In this document: piece after piece, positions 1 through 12,310 of the stretch
Layout of the letters: every line of letters starts with the position of its first letter
Position numbering within the stretch: position 1 is the stretch's first letter
From: Cylindrodendrum hubeiense
Taxonomy: Eukaryota > Ascomycota > Sordariomycetes > Hypocreales > Nectriaceae
Direction of reading: 5' to 3'
DNA: 64,000 bases
Assembly (NCBI GenBank): GCA_014621425.1
Contig: JAANBB010000095.1
Coordinates: 1 to 64,000 of the forward strand
Program-made: the position numbers and the translations under genes
Notes under the pieces: generated by a model
Database searches by the model: none
Told to the model about the DNA's origin: nothing
The model's input: only the letters and a program-made list of their open reading frames with translations

Positions 1-2991
1 CTTGGGGCGGCAAAAGGGAGCCAGATGGGAGTCAAAGCGAGTAAAATGGAAGAGGAAGATGAGAATAAGAGAAGAAGGAGTAACTTACCAGCATGTGTAG
101 GAGATGGAAAGGCAAATGGCGATGGGGATGGAGGAAGCGGAGAAACGCTTCGGGGCTGATGCAACCCGAACGAAGCCTTGAGCCTTGAGGATTGTCCGTT
201 CCAGGTTCCCGTCAGTTTAGTTTGCAAGGTGAATGAGACAGAAGATGAGCTAATAATACGCAAGTGCAGAGAAGTGCAAGCACCCGGCTGTCCTCTGAAC
301 CTCTCTGGTTCGCTGATTCGGTCTCAGTCCACCGATCCCGAGGCGACTTGTAGACCCGTTCGGACGGATGTCGACCCTGTTGCCTGCCTGGGCCTGGCCT
401 GCCTTGTTTCCGCGGTGGGACTGGTACCTAAGGGCTGGGGCTGCCTTGTCGAGAGGCGCCGCACGCGGGCAACACAGTGGGGGAAATATAAGGGATGCGG
501 GTCTGAAGGTACCTGCGATGACGTTGCGAAGCGCCGGCGAGGTTTGGGCTGGTGTTTGAGGTGAAATGGCTGATGTCTTTAACACGAGTGACCTGGAGCG
601 GCGTACGTCGCATTGGCGCGCGGACTGATAAGATGGGCTCGCACGTTGGCTCCGTATCAGACCGCGGGGGCGCGCTATAGCTATCGGGGCGGCGGCGGCG
701 TGCGCTTGACGGAGGGGGAGGGCGAAAAGAAGGTGAAGAAGGCGGAGAGGGAAGGTTATCGAACCGGTGACCTTTGTAGACAATCGAGGATGGGTGAATG
801 GGAAGAGGGAATGGGAATGGGAATGAGAGTGGTGGGATGGATGTGAATTCACGCTCGCAAGGCTCGAAACGGGCAACAGGCAGGATCAGCACAGACAGAT
901 GCAGCCCCCGTGGACGCAAGGCGGCAGCAAGAGTCACCGTGACTTTGCCGTAAATGCACATCTCCAGCACATCCAGCACAAGCCCCCAAACAAGTGAATA
1001 GCCCGGTTAAACAAGGCGCTCCGGAGAGTATGCTCCCCCACCAAAGATGCTGCCCATTCCACCTGGTTCGACATCAGCGTACTTCGTACTGTGCACGTAA
1101 TCCCGTACTTATCTACCTACTAACTGCTCCCTTGCTGCCGCCGTCGTGAACGGATGGCAACATCGATTTAGCATAATTCACTAACAGAACGACACGGCAA
1201 TGGGTCCACTCCAAGGGAGGGGCAATCCCCATTGCATCCATGCACTGCGCTGCACCTCCATTCCGCCTCCGCCTCGTGGACTTGTCACGGATACACGTCA
1301 GATCAGGTACCGACCAAGTAAGCCGCACCCAGCCTGTGCCACGTCTCACAAGAATGGCCATTTCATTTCACTTCCGCCGTACACTGTATCCAGTACACAG
1401 GGGAGGCGGAAACACAGTGTCGGTGCCCAATAGTCCCAGCCCGAGATGCCACCTACAACCGAGTTCTGGTGTTGCGACTAGGCTGGCGATTGCTATCGTT
1501 CGGTGTCGTTATCGCAGCTCGCCGCGCCCCACCACGATGGCGTCGTGACTGTCTTTAGCTCCCTAGCGCAGCGCAACTGCGGGGTACCGAGACTTGGGAG
1601 ACCTCGTGAGCACCTCAACGACGAACCACCTTGTCTGCTTCAACTGCATCTCCCCATCAGCCGTCAGACCAGCCCAAAGACCAGCCTACAACCCAGCCTA
1701 TCCCTTGGCCCATCGATACCAATATTCCCTCTCCCTAATCATGTATTTAGCTCTCCGTGTTCTTGTTCTTATTGCGGTTCTCATTCCTTAGTGGCCTTGC
1801 CGCCCATCCACACCATTTACTTACTCGTCATCCTGCTGCATATTACCGAGTACCCAGCAAAAGCCCGCGTCACTTGTAAAACTTACCAGTCTCGGTCTTG
1901 TCTTACCGAACCCAAAGCATCACTCCGAAATGTCCCATCATTTAAATGCCCCTCTCGCTCACCCCCTCGATTTCCGTATGACGTAAGACGGTCGTCGTAT
2001 GGCATCTTGAACCCCATCATCCATCATCATCCACCACCGTGTATACGAACGCAAACCCGTTGGGGCATTCTCGAGAGAATATCTGACTCACCAGCCCATC
2101 TCGGACAGCTTCGGCCCCTCCAATAGCCGCCCGGTCTAGCGCCGTGTGACACACTCGTCATATTCGTGTCTTATCGTCCTGCCATGCCATACCTACCTAT
2201 TTGAGCACCTCCCTCCGCCCCTTCACTCAACCCCTCCGTTCTGGATTCGTCCTTCGAGCACACTAGTTGAGGTAGAGTTCCGGTTTAGGATCGGTCGAGG
2301 AGAAGATCTATCGGGCGTGTGTGTCCACATCTTCCCCAACATATTGAGAACTCCAATCAATCGTCATCTCTCTTACAAAGCTAGGGCTAGGAAGGGCAAG
2401 TCACATGGGATCCCTCAGCTCGAGTCCATCATATCTGTTCAACATCACCATCAAATTCAACAGGCACACATATCTTGAATGAAACAGTATGTTCTTTCTC
2501 CCAAACCAAATAGGTAGATTATTGGGTCCAACGTGTCATGACTACTCGTACATTTGGTTCCAAACACCTTCTATAATTCCAAAAGCTGTCCTCCCTCCGT
2601 TCCTGTCCAAGGATCCAGTGTAGGTATATCTGCTGTGTCTTATTCCAAACCAAAAACATTCAATACCCTCCTTTTCTATATGTTCTCCGGGTCTCATCCA
2701 AGCGTTTCTTTCGCGTTTGACCCAATTCCCAGCCTAGACTGCAGAACAAGAGGTGGCAGTGGTCTTCTTCGTGGGCTGTCTGTACTCAATAACTCCGCCA
2801 ACTCAGCATGATAAAAGGAAATAATAAAGAATAGCGGGGGTGAGGGTTCCTCTTTGGAACCCTTCATCCGTATAGGGGTATCGTAATAGAGCGTCGGGGT
2901 CTAGGTCTGTAGTGTGACCGACGAGGCGAGATAATATAATTTTGACGTGACGGCATTACTGCAAGAGATAGTATGATATGGCCAAAGCACA
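1..2991. other. Intergenic stretch left of BDM-1
   Basis: No coding region could be supported here. The longest open frames (about 200 codons) have no recognisable domain and overlap one another on opposite strands. Between about 1640 and 2540 the plus strand is CT-rich, like a fungal leader or promoter. On the minus strand at 94-89 an ATG-CTG is followed directly by a good donor (GTAAGTT from 88). This could be the tiny first coding exon of a gene running off the left edge, but nothing else supports that. Confidence 0.5.
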
Positions 2992-3926
2992 TCATAGGAT
3001 ATCATGCTTGGTGAAGAGCTTGGTCAATGATGCAGTACCGAAGCTCTCCTCGTCTGGGATCATCTCGATGACGCCCGTCAGGTTGGCAAACAAGTCGCCC
3101 TGGTTGCGGTAGGCCAGGATAGCAGGCACAGCCGCGTTGTCAAACTCGATCTCCTCATAGTGGACCTTGACGAAGTGGATGGTGGAGTTGCCCCTGACCA
3201 GAGGCATCATAGCAGCCTCGATAGTGCTGGAAACCTCACACTAGAATGTTGTTAGTGACATAGCTTGATAATAGAAGGGATTGTATTGCTTACCTCGTGG
3301 TCGTAGACATAGACGACGACAGTGGTTTCTCGGCTAACTTTCTCAATAGCGTCGAGGTATCCGAGAGCATCGACCTCATCCAGGCGACCCCAGATGCGGA
3401 CGCTAGGGCTGGTCCTTCGGTTCCTCACGGCGCGGTTGGCGTCGCTCTCAAGCTGGCGCCTTCGGGTCTCTCGCCACTCCTGGAGGAAGGCCTCCTCATC
3501 GGGGTCACTGGCGGCGCTCTTGGAGTCATCATCGGTCTCGCTGTCGCTCTTTGAAGGGGCGTGGGAGATGCTATCGAGGCCAAAGATGCTGGCACGGGCA
3601 GTGCGCACACGGTTGCGCCACTTGTTCTTGCGGGCAGTCTCGTAGTTGCGCGCGTCGGCGATGACGCCCTTGACGCCAGTAGCACGGCCGCTGTCGAAGG
3701 AAGCAGGGGGCAGGTTGATCTCAGCGGCGCCAGCGCCTGTGAGTCGGTCGAGAGTAGGCATCCGCATAGCTGCGTCGATTTGTTCGTTTAGGTAGGAGTC
3801 TTCTTCAGAGATGTCTAGGCCCTTGAGGTCGAGGTCGTGTTCGTCACGGTCTTCGGGATGAAGAGTCTCTCGATGGGTATTCTTGGAGACAAGGGCGTTG
3901 AATTCTTCTTGGGCGGGAGTGGACAT
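2992..3926 (-). CDS. bdm-1: Phosducin-like protein BDM-1 (G-beta/gamma chaperone)
   Basis: This is a phosducin-like protein of the fungal BDM-1/PhnA group. The family binds G-protein beta-gamma and is needed for normal G-beta accumulation, acting in the cytosol. The model has two exons, 3926-3294 and 3240-2992, with a 53-bp intron (donor GTAAGC, acceptor CTAG) in phase 0, giving 293 residues. The start MSTPAQEEFNALV matches the family's short N-terminus. The N-terminal half is charged and helical (DRDEHDLDLKGLDISEEDSY, about residues 27-46). The C-terminal half, from about residue 170, is the thioredoxin-like fold with the VVVYVYDHE strand, split by the intron, then YEEIEFDNAAVPAILAYRNQ. No CxxC redox motif is present, as expected for phosducins. 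A G-beta gene lies 6.6 kb away on the same strand. The family call is firm; the client is inferred. Confidence 0.9.
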
Positions 3927-4515
3927 GTTGAAGGATGTGGACGGGGAAGGGCTTGAATATGTATGTGCCGGCTCTTGGGGGGGTGAGCAAAGATCTGTAG
4001 CGGAGGAAGGGGTTGCGTGTCTGAGCTTTGGTGACGGGTATCGTTCTGGAAGATGTGGAGCAGGGGCAAGAGAACAAGGCACAAGGCGAAAGCCGAGAAG
4101 ACCAGGGCGGTGAGATCGGGCGCTTGGAGGTGAGGTGAGGAGAATTGTCGTTGGACGGGGGTTCCCAGGTTCCGGAGCGTTGGGCTGTTTCAGGCTGGGG
4201 GGGGCGTGAGGCACTACTGGCGATGGTTTGTAGTGGGAGAGTGTGGTGTGGGTGGGTGAAGAAAGCCACGGCAGAGGGGAGTCGGAGGGGGAGAAAGGGC
4301 CTGCAGCCAACGCGATCGGGCCGCCTAGTGAACCGAGGTCTGACGCTGTACACGAGGGGCGACGAGGGCGCAAGAGTCGGGCGGAGCAGGGATTGAGCGC
4401 ACGTTGCAGGGCGCGTGTGGATGTGGAGGCCAGAGGATGCGACTGTTTGAGGATGGATAGCAGTTGTTAGCTGATGACTCTGCGTGGCTAATGCGCGGCG
4501 CGCTGCCTGTGCTCG

Positions 4516-4554
4516 ACTGAACTGGACTGCACTGCACTGAACTGAACTGAACTT
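4516..4554. repeat. Short 5-bp tandem repeat (ACTGA/ACTGC)
   Basis: Seven or eight copies of a pentamer, ACTGA varying to ACTGC and ACTGG, lie in a row upstream of BDM-1. It looks like an ordinary microsatellite in the promoter or leader region. Confidence 0.7.
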
Positions 4555-5017
4555 GAGGACACGGGGCCGCCTGAAGAACAAGCCACGCAGCAGTCCAGGG
4601 CCAGGGGTCGAGCGAAGACGCGTTCTTGGGTGCTGCGAGCGGGTGCTGCGAGCGTTGAGCGCGACTGCTGGAGGAGAGTGCGTGCGTGTGTGCGTGGGCG
4701 TGGGCGTGGCTTACGGGCGGCTTCACGTCGTCGACGCTCGTTTGGGAATGGGCTTGACTAGGGGGCGCTGGGATGTGGCTGGCGAAGTGGCCAGGTTTGC
4801 GTCACATGGGGCAGCGTCTTGTTCCTCCATCACCCCAAACGTGCTGCTATTCCTGGGATGCCATTACTACGCCGTGCAGAGGATGGACAGCACGGGGTAG
4901 ACAGTCAGGGTTGGTGGCCGAGAATGAAATGAAGTGGTGTGCGAGACCGTTGCAATGGAACGGGGCCAGCTCGCCGCCGCTGGCCATAACGCGGGCATTA
5001 ACGCTGTCGGTGACACT

Positions 5018-5066
5018 CACACTGGCAATCACACTGGCAATCACACTGCCTGCCAATCACGCTGGC
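5018..5066. repeat. 12-bp tandem repeat (CACACTGGCAAT)
   Basis: Two exact copies of CACACTGGCAAT are followed by degenerate partial copies (CACACTGCC, TGCCAATCACGCTGG). It is a small minisatellite in noncoding DNA. Confidence 0.65.
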
Positions 5067-6971
5067 ACTATACGGAATTGCCGACGGAGCATGACCATAT
5101 GCCGATCTAGAGATAGCCGGTTTGGGACGGAGATGATGGTGATCTTTGGGAATTAACACACAATGCCATTCAGCGTCCATTCTGTGTCTGCAACCTGGCC
5201 CGGTCCCGAGGCAGACGCCTTCCCATCTGCGTGAAACGGATCGGGCGCAGTCTATGTGTTTCCCCAATCTGCACGCCCGTCAAGCCCCTATGCCAGAAAA
5301 GCCCGGATGCTCAGCGAACGCCTCCGCCCACTGAAGCGCGCTCCGTCAGAAGACTCGAGGGCAGGCCTCGCTGCGAGCGCTAGAGACCAAGTAAAAATAA
5401 AAACCCGTCCCTGGGAAAACCTGCAACGCAGCCCTGGGGGAACGGAGCAAGCCGAGCCACTGACAGCGCCGGCGCCCCTGCGTCAGAAATGCCCCGGCAG
5501 CTCGAGGTTCCAGTGCATGTTTCGCTGCGGCAGTCTACTGTAGGAACAGAGGGGGCGTAGGGCCAATGGGCGCCGGGTCCACGTGCGCAGGCGCCAATGG
5601 CATCAAAGTACCCGCCCCACCTTATCCCCGCTGTATTTGCCGTTTGGGCAGCCTGTCGAAGCCCCCGTGAGCGCGTCAAGACTCCAGCACCATCGTCATC
5701 CAAGTTTAGTATCGATCCCATGTCCCTGTACGCGTCTACGCTTGCGTTCCTTGTCCATGTCCCGCCGTTGATTTACGCTGATACAACTCTGCGTGACTCC
5801 CAGCAAACACCAGCAATGCTATGGCCCCAGGTTTCGGGGATTATTCAGACTACTCAGTTTGCTCCGAAAGAAGAGATGAATACACAATGCAGATGCCGCC
5901 TCACTCCAACGGCTATGGGTCCCTTACTGTCAAATTTCTGCCATTCAAAGCATCCCGCGTTAAAGTCATACGCCATCTTGTCTAGTTCACGTCACCCGGC
6001 CATCTGCCCTGACTTGGCCTCTTCTTATTCCTCTAGTCCCAGGCAATAATAATCAATCTCCTCCAGCCCAGCCATGACAAGCGCGCCCCCACCGCCCTCC
6101 TCAGCCCTGGCAGCTTCATCTTACACCGTTGTCCGACTCAAATAGCACGCCAGCCTCTTCGCATTAGCATCTGACCTTAAACCCAGAACATCATAGCTCG
6201 TCCTCGCCTACCTCGCCTCCCCAGTTCGCCCAGTCCGCCCAAGCCCGATTGTTTCACGCCGCCCTTTGTTTCATCAATCCCATGCGTCCTTCGATCTTGA
6301 CCGCATCTCCCATCGCTCGCCCCGGCGACAGTGTCGGTGAGAGTCGGCAACGGGCACGCGACCGCCAATCCGCTCCCTATGAAGATTCCCCGCTGTTCTT
6401 AATTCATTCCCTTTAGCGCAACCTCGCATACGAAGTAAGGCGGCTGCCAGCTGCTAGATCGTGGCCAAGTCCCGGGCATCGAGACGAGGCCATTCGTGTC
6501 CCCGGAAGTTGGTGTCTCCGGGAACCCCCTAGAACTCAAGGAGGGCTGCAGAGCAAGAAAGGTGAGGCCAGTGCCTTACATGGGAGGCTCGTACACACCA
6601 GAGCCTAGGGCACGAGGTCGCTCGAGCGGAATCTCCAGTCGTCGCTTTGATACTCAACCTGCAGGCGTGTGCCTCCGTGGTTTGGGAATCAGAGGACGCT
6701 GCAGGGAGCATCGCTGATGGGAACCCTTGCCACGTGTGACGAACCACAGCCGCACTGCCGGAAACGGCGCTGTGCTTCTGATATGCTTAGAGACCTGAAC
6801 CTAGAGTGGCCCAAGAAATCCACATACGAAGCCCGCATCAGGAAGTTTAACGAGGGAGATGCATGTCGCCAGTATCCATTCTGGGAGAACCATGGCACCA
6901 TGCGTGCATCATGCAGCCGTAATCGTTGACGACCATGTTGTTTGTTTATGTTCTTATTGACGTCTTGCTGG

Positions 6972-7036
6972 GGTTGCTTTCTGCGGGTGCTTCCTGTGGG
7001 TGCTTCCTGCGGTTGCTTCCTGCGGTTGCTTCCTGT
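6972..7036. repeat. 13-bp minisatellite, five copies
   Basis: Five contiguous 13-bp units of the form GGTTGCTTCCTGC fill exactly 65 bp. Units differ only at the third or fourth base (GGG/GGT), at one T in the first unit, and at the final base (C/T). It sits in the BDM-1/G-beta spacer, in noncoding DNA. Confidence 0.85.
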
Positions 7037-7974
7037 GTTACACTGCCCACCCGAAGCTATGGATTCGGATGCAGCATCATCGTTCGATGCTGCGCTGAGG
7101 ACCTCAGCCAACAGCTAATAACACCTGCAGGACCGCGGGATCCATCAATTCTGCCTGCCAACTGAGCTGAGTGATGAGTTTGCGCTGCAAGCGTCAGGTC
7201 TGTCTCACGTCAGGCGCTTCGCTCGCTGTCAACACCAAACAAGGGCAAAGCAGATAGGCGCCCCGCTGGGCAAGATGTTAACTAGACGAGCATGTTAGTG
7301 ACGGCCTTGATCACCCATTGCCCATTTCCCAGCTCTTGCGACGATTCGGTTCTCCGTCCAATCTCGTCAATCTCTCACTAATCTCCGTGCGATGCGGCGC
7401 CCTCATCTACCGTAGTCGCAAGCCACAGTACCAGGCCTTCCCCAGATTACACATGCACGCCATCGCGCAAAACGGTCGCCTCTCATCAAAAAGCAACCAT
7501 GGTGCGAAATTCGCACAGCCGTCAGTGCCTGCGACCTCAGCCCTGGGAGGGAGCGTGCTTCGTAGCAGACCAGAATAGCATCCTGAAGAAAGAGTCGAAA
7601 TGGAACGCGACACTCCGGCAATCAAAGCACGGAGCCGCGCATATCCCGTGCCAGGCGTGTGGTTGACCGCCCGGCGTCGCCGAAGTCTTCTAGAAGAACT
7701 GGCCCCGGCGCGCGTTCCCAGATGCGTCACAGCAGAATTGGGTCTGACTCCTCGCCACCTGCCCAATTGCGCAGCTGCCAGCCGACCAACAATTCCAAAA
7801 CGGCCATCTCCTTGTGTCGGATGCCGTGCTATGACGAGTTTCATGCCCGATCTGGATCCGTGCTGCTGGAGGCGTTATCAAGCGCTCTTTGACACGTCGT
7901 CTCAGGAGGGGGCCCAAGAGCCTCGTGGCAGCCCTGGCCGTTGAGGTCATCGTCATGCCAAGATTCATCCACAT

Positions 7975-8026
7975 CGTGGATCGCCCTCGTGGATCGACCT
8001 CGTGGCTCGCCCTCGTGGCTTGTCCG
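7975..8026. repeat. 13-bp minisatellite, four copies
   Basis: Three good units and one degenerate unit of CGTGGATCGCCCT (variants GGATCGACCT and GGCTCGCCCT). The period matches the array at 6972 but the unit sequence is different. Confidence 0.8.
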
Positions 8027-8090
8027 CCGCCGCGGGATTCAGTCTGCCACATCTGGCGGCGGCTGTGTGCGTGATCAGCGTCAATGCCAA

Positions 8091-8177
8091 TGCCAATGCC
8101 ACCGCCAGCTCATCAATCTGTAAAACAATCCATCTGCCACATTGCTTGCTTTACATTGCTTGCTTGCTTTGCATTGC
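8091..8177. repeat. Short simple repeats (6-bp and 4-bp units)
   Basis: GCCAAT-type hexamers (about 8091-8108) are followed by stacked TTGC/TTGCATTGC tetramers (about 8143-8177). These are small simple-sequence stretches without coding potential. Confidence 0.55.
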
Positions 8178-10511
8178 ATGACCTTACATCCCCGTGACCA
8201 CCGACCAACAACACCGGAGTCCGTCCATCCCGAGTCAGGGCTTTTCTTTCCTCTTCCCGTAACCCGTCTCATAGCTCGATTTAGCAACACGCGATACACG
8301 AGGCGGCGTCATCCTTTACGTTTCCAATTCGAACTTCCAGCACCATCGTCATCATCTTCATCCACCCCCTCGTATTCCGGACTCCGACACTCCGGGACTT
8401 GTCAGCTTAACGACAGGTTCATCCCTGTACACCTAGGCTTCCAACCGGGCTATGATGCTAAGCCTCTGTCTTTATCAGTCTCCGAGTCCCCCGAGCATGA
8501 CTCCTCTATGGTTATACCAAACTTGTCGACACTCGAGTCATTGTCATCCCCGATGAACCAGCGTTCATCAACTTACCGGTTTCCAGAAGTCCCTACTCAG
8601 ACGTGAAGCCTCAGCCTCGAGTCAGACTAGTCCTGCATTCTAGCCCAGCCAACGGCTTCTACCATGTGTTCTTACACCGGCGAGCTACGTACCACGAACT
8701 TGACTGGTTTGCCACGAGGCTAGGCGGTCAATCCCTCGGCCTTGGTGTTCGACTCGAAACAAGTGCCACGGAATTTGAGACGTCGGCATAAGAAATGGTT
8801 GATTGCTCGGCGCCTGTTTCTCCGGTTGTGACATCACTTGATTCCCATTGAGCAGGGCGCTGTCATCCTCAAGACTGGTTTTGTTAGATCCCATGGCCAG
8901 AGAATTATCTCTATGGGATGACAATGCCGAAGTTGATCAATCCAATCTGACTTGCGGAGTCGAGCTAGAGCCATTGCTCGGCCCATGACCAAGAACACGG
9001 GTCATGTCAACTCAAGGATAAGAACCTATCCTCCAATTCCCAAGTTCCGGTCAAGTCATGTTGAAAGTCGACGTGGGCGGTGGTTGTAAAGGTCGGCGTC
9101 TATCGTTCCGTTACTACTTAGCCCATGTCCAATCACAAAGACAACATGTACTTGAGATGGCGAAAGAGACTGAGGGCCCGTTTGCGAGTTGGGACAAGGT
9201 GAGGTCGAACTTCAAGTGAAGCTCAGTTGTCGATGCCAGAAAAACCAATCAACCAACCACTCGGTCCAAGTCACAAAGACCTTTCGAAGCCTCTTGCGCC
9301 TCACATAGGTCCTTCCTATGTGCCTTGTACACCATATAGCATGCTACCTTTTCACCCTCGTCTTCGTCCTCATCCCGACGAATCGCATCCGAGAAACCAC
9401 GGCATTAAAAAAGGGAACCATCGATTTTCTATCTCTCTACTCCCCTCCCCTACTCTTCACCTCTTCCGCAACAAATTATCAACCCGCCACCCAGCAAGCC
9501 AACCCTTCAAGCAACGAAGCTGCACTTCCAACCCTCCATTCCTCCCATCCTAGCCACTCCAGGAAGACAAAACAGGAAAAGATTACAGAAAAAGTACATG
9601 CTAAAAGAGAACCATGCAATATGGGAATTCGCAACAGTATAAGAAAATGCATCAAGGATCAGCGTAGTGCAGAAGGGGTATCGAGAAACTACCCTTCTCA
9701 CTACTCGAGTGGCGCCATCACGATGATTCCTCCCCTCCACTGGAGCATGAGGGGCCCTTGATCACTTCAACACCCATCCTTCGCTTTCCACCTCATGCAT
9801 CAACAACTTCCACGTACACCAGCTTAGTTTCCCTTCTTGCGCCTCGTGGGCGGCTGCGGTTGCCAGGTCTGCGAGCTGAGAGGAGCGAGGTGTTCTTGGA
9901 TCATCGTAGTGTATTATCTCGAGGTCTGAATTTTTTGGCTCGGTATAACCGTCAACTCCCATGGAAACCCTTTGTATAATCAATTAACCTCCACAGCTTC
10001 CCGTCCCTTTCGTTGTTGAACCGCCTTGAAGAAAAACAAGACTGAAACCGGGAGGCTGATGTGAGGAGAGCCGAGTGTATACAGAGAGGGTCTCTGAAGA
10101 CACAGAAAATCCCATCCAGTAATACAACCGCCCATTGCTAACAACACAAGCCGTGTCAAGAAAGGGGAAACTATTGTGCAGAGAATTTTGCAGTCGAGAG
10201 GCAGAGAACAAAAAAAAGGAAAAAGAAGAGGTATCGCATCAGTCAGTGTTTTCCCCACGCCATCACGGGAAAACAGCCCATATTCAAGTATTCGCGTCCG
10301 GCCGGGGAATTTCGTCGGTAAGGGGTATGTGTGAGAAGGTACGGTTCGTCACTTCGTCCTGCGTTCGCCAACAGTCGCAAGTAAGATGGGCGTGATTGGT
10401 CTTCGAGATCGGTGGGCAATATAGTCGTGCGAACGCAGATTGTATGAGGCCGCAGTGCGTACTGGCGTTCGTATATCCAGACAAAACTTCCATCGTATTC
10501 GCAGACGGTGT

Positions 10512-11972
10512 TTAGTAAGCCCAGATTTTAAGCTAGAAGCAGAGTTAGCCAATATCCATGAGAGTATTGCTTTTGACAATTGTGATAGAAACGGAGACAG
10601 GAGTCACCGAAAGATCGGGTGCTAGGAGGCTACTTACCAGGGAGTCCCATGAACCTGTGCACAGGCTGGTACCATCGTTGCTCACGCCCAGGCAGCTGAC
10701 CCGGTTCTCGTGGCCAACAAGAGATCCAACCTTCTCGCCTCGGGTGATATCCCAGACCTATTTCAATTGGTCAGTACATGCGCATAGTTAAGAGGGGTCG
10801 CCATGGACGGGCGGGGAATACATACCTTGCACTCGAAGTCATCGTAACCGGCGAAGAGCAAACGTCCAGATACCGAGGTTGCGACGGAGGTGATGCCGCA
10901 GAGGATGGATTCCGACTACCAATGGAGTTAGCGCACGAGGTCCGAGAACCAATTTAAAGGACCCACACTTACCCCGTAGAGGTTCAATTCACGATCAGCG
11001 CGAATATCGAAGAGGCGGCAAGTGGCATCGTCAGAGCCGGTGACAAAGGAGTGACCATCAGGGAAGAATTGGATGGCGTTGATGTCGGACTCGTGACCGG
11101 CGAAGGTCTGAACGGCCTTGCCGGCTCGGATATCCCAAAGCTTAGCGAACGCGTCGCAGGCACCCGAGATGAAGGTGTTCTGGTTGGTTGGGTTGAGGCT
11201 GATGCTCATGACATCGCCGAGATGATCGGCAAACTCAGTGACCTTCTGGCCGGTCTCAATGTCCCACTTCATGCAAGTCATGTCACCGGACGAGGTGAGG
11301 ATGCTGCGGTCATTGATAAATCGGCAGCAGGAGAGGTAACCGGCATGGCCGGAGAGCTCGCGAGCAACGCGCGTAGGGCCATCGCGCTGCTGGTTGAGGT
11401 TGTAAATGGAACAGATGTTGTCGAGACCACCGCAGGCAACGAAGTTGCCGCTGGGAGCGTAGGCGCAGGTCATGACCCAGGAGGAGCGGAGAGGAATGGC
11501 ATGGACCTTGTTGGTGGTGTAAGCATCCCAGATGATGAGCTTTCCATCCTGAGAGGCAGAGACGAGGTGCCTTCGGTCGGTAGACCAGTGCATAGCGTAA
11601 ATCTTGGCCAGATGACCCTTGAGCGTTCGCTTGGCCTTCATGAGCTGGTTCTTGGGGATAGGCTCATGAGCCTGTTGCGCGACAGCGCGGACTATAGTTC
11701 GGACTCAGGTTAGCATTGTTTGGATCTTACTGAGGAAATAGGGGACACGATAGACGGCGGCGATACGGCGACACTCGTTGTCGGTGCTGTTGCCGTCGCC
11801 GTCGTCGTCGTCGAGCCCGTGAAGCCAGGGCATGGTACGTACGGGTGGTGTCGGCGAGGTCATCCTTCTTCCTCTTGATGCGATCCTTGAGTGTCTCAGC
11901 TTCGCGGCGGGCCTGCTGGATTCGCGACTGCATAGCCTCGGGCGACACGTCGCTGGCGCCTTGCGAGTTCAT
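10512..11972 (-). CDS. gnb-1: Heterotrimeric G-protein beta subunit
   Basis: This is the G-beta subunit, which pairs with G-gamma at the plasma membrane and signals for development, mating and virulence in fungi. There are five exons: 11972-11843, 11691-10973, 10915-10826, 10757-10638 and 10532-10512. All junctions have GT..AG and keep frame, giving 359 residues, the usual length of filamentous-fungal G-beta. An N-terminal helix (residues about 10-45, rich in A/E/K/R) is the G-gamma coiled coil. Seven WD repeats follow, for example [48 protein letters not shown] and [12 protein letters not shown]. The protein ends LLKIWAY, the standard G-beta C-terminus; the last exon codes only LKIWAY and the stop. 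The symbol varies by species (sfaD, cpgb-1, gnb-1). It is divergent from VCX1. Confidence 0.97.
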
Positions 11973-12243
11973 TGTGATCGGACGACGATGCGACGACGAA
12001 GGGGGAGGCTGGGAGCGGTAGGACCAGAGTCAGGGCGACGGGCGACGATGAGCGAGCAGACTCGGGTCGGGCTCGTTGAGAGCAAGATGTCGTCGGGTGG
12101 GCGTAGGAGTACGATGAAGCCGATGGCGATGGCGGGATGGAAGAATGGTCGCCGTAGGTCGTCGAACGGGACTGGATGGGTTGGATTGGGATGGCTGAGT
12201 GGAATGGAATCGACGACACGGCTGCACTGGGCGAGAGTGGGTG

Positions 12244-12310
12244 TGGAGAGGGAGAGGGAGAAGTGAGAGTGAGAGGTAGAGGGAGAGAGCGTACTCAGAG
12301 GGAGTGAGAG
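12244..12310 (-). promoter_or_regulatory. CT-rich tract upstream of G-beta
   Basis: About 67 bp are nearly pure GA on the plus strand, so CTCTCC-like on the G-beta sense strand, some 270-340 bp before its ATG. Such pyrimidine tracts are common just upstream of fungal transcription starts. The role is inferred from position only. Confidence 0.4.

Larger units (their letters stand above)
3927..10511. other. Long spacer between BDM-1 and G-beta, with minisatellites
   Basis: These 6.6 kb contain no gene I can support. Open frames of 100-245 codons occur (for example 3844-4581 on the minus strand), but they are low in complexity, compete with equally long frames on the other strand, and carry no family motif. 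The region does hold several short tandem repeats, listed separately. The first 1 kb on the minus side is presumably the BDM-1 promoter and leader. The last stretch up to 10511 would be the G-beta 3' UTR. A noncoding RNA could lie here unseen. Confidence 0.5.

Noticed and set aside
250..979. Overlapping minus-strand frames of 208 and 183 codons
   Set aside because: They overlap each other in different frames and also face plus-strand frames. Composition is Ser/Pro/Arg low-complexity and no motif is present.
1503..2126. Plus-strand frame of 207 codons
   Set aside because: Its composition follows the CT-rich base content (Ser, Pro, His, Arg). No domain, and its first codon is not a convincing start.
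3844..4581. Minus-strand frame of 245 codons upstream of BDM-1
   Set aside because: It overlaps the start of BDM-1 in another frame and is repeat-derived in part. It is better read as leader and promoter.
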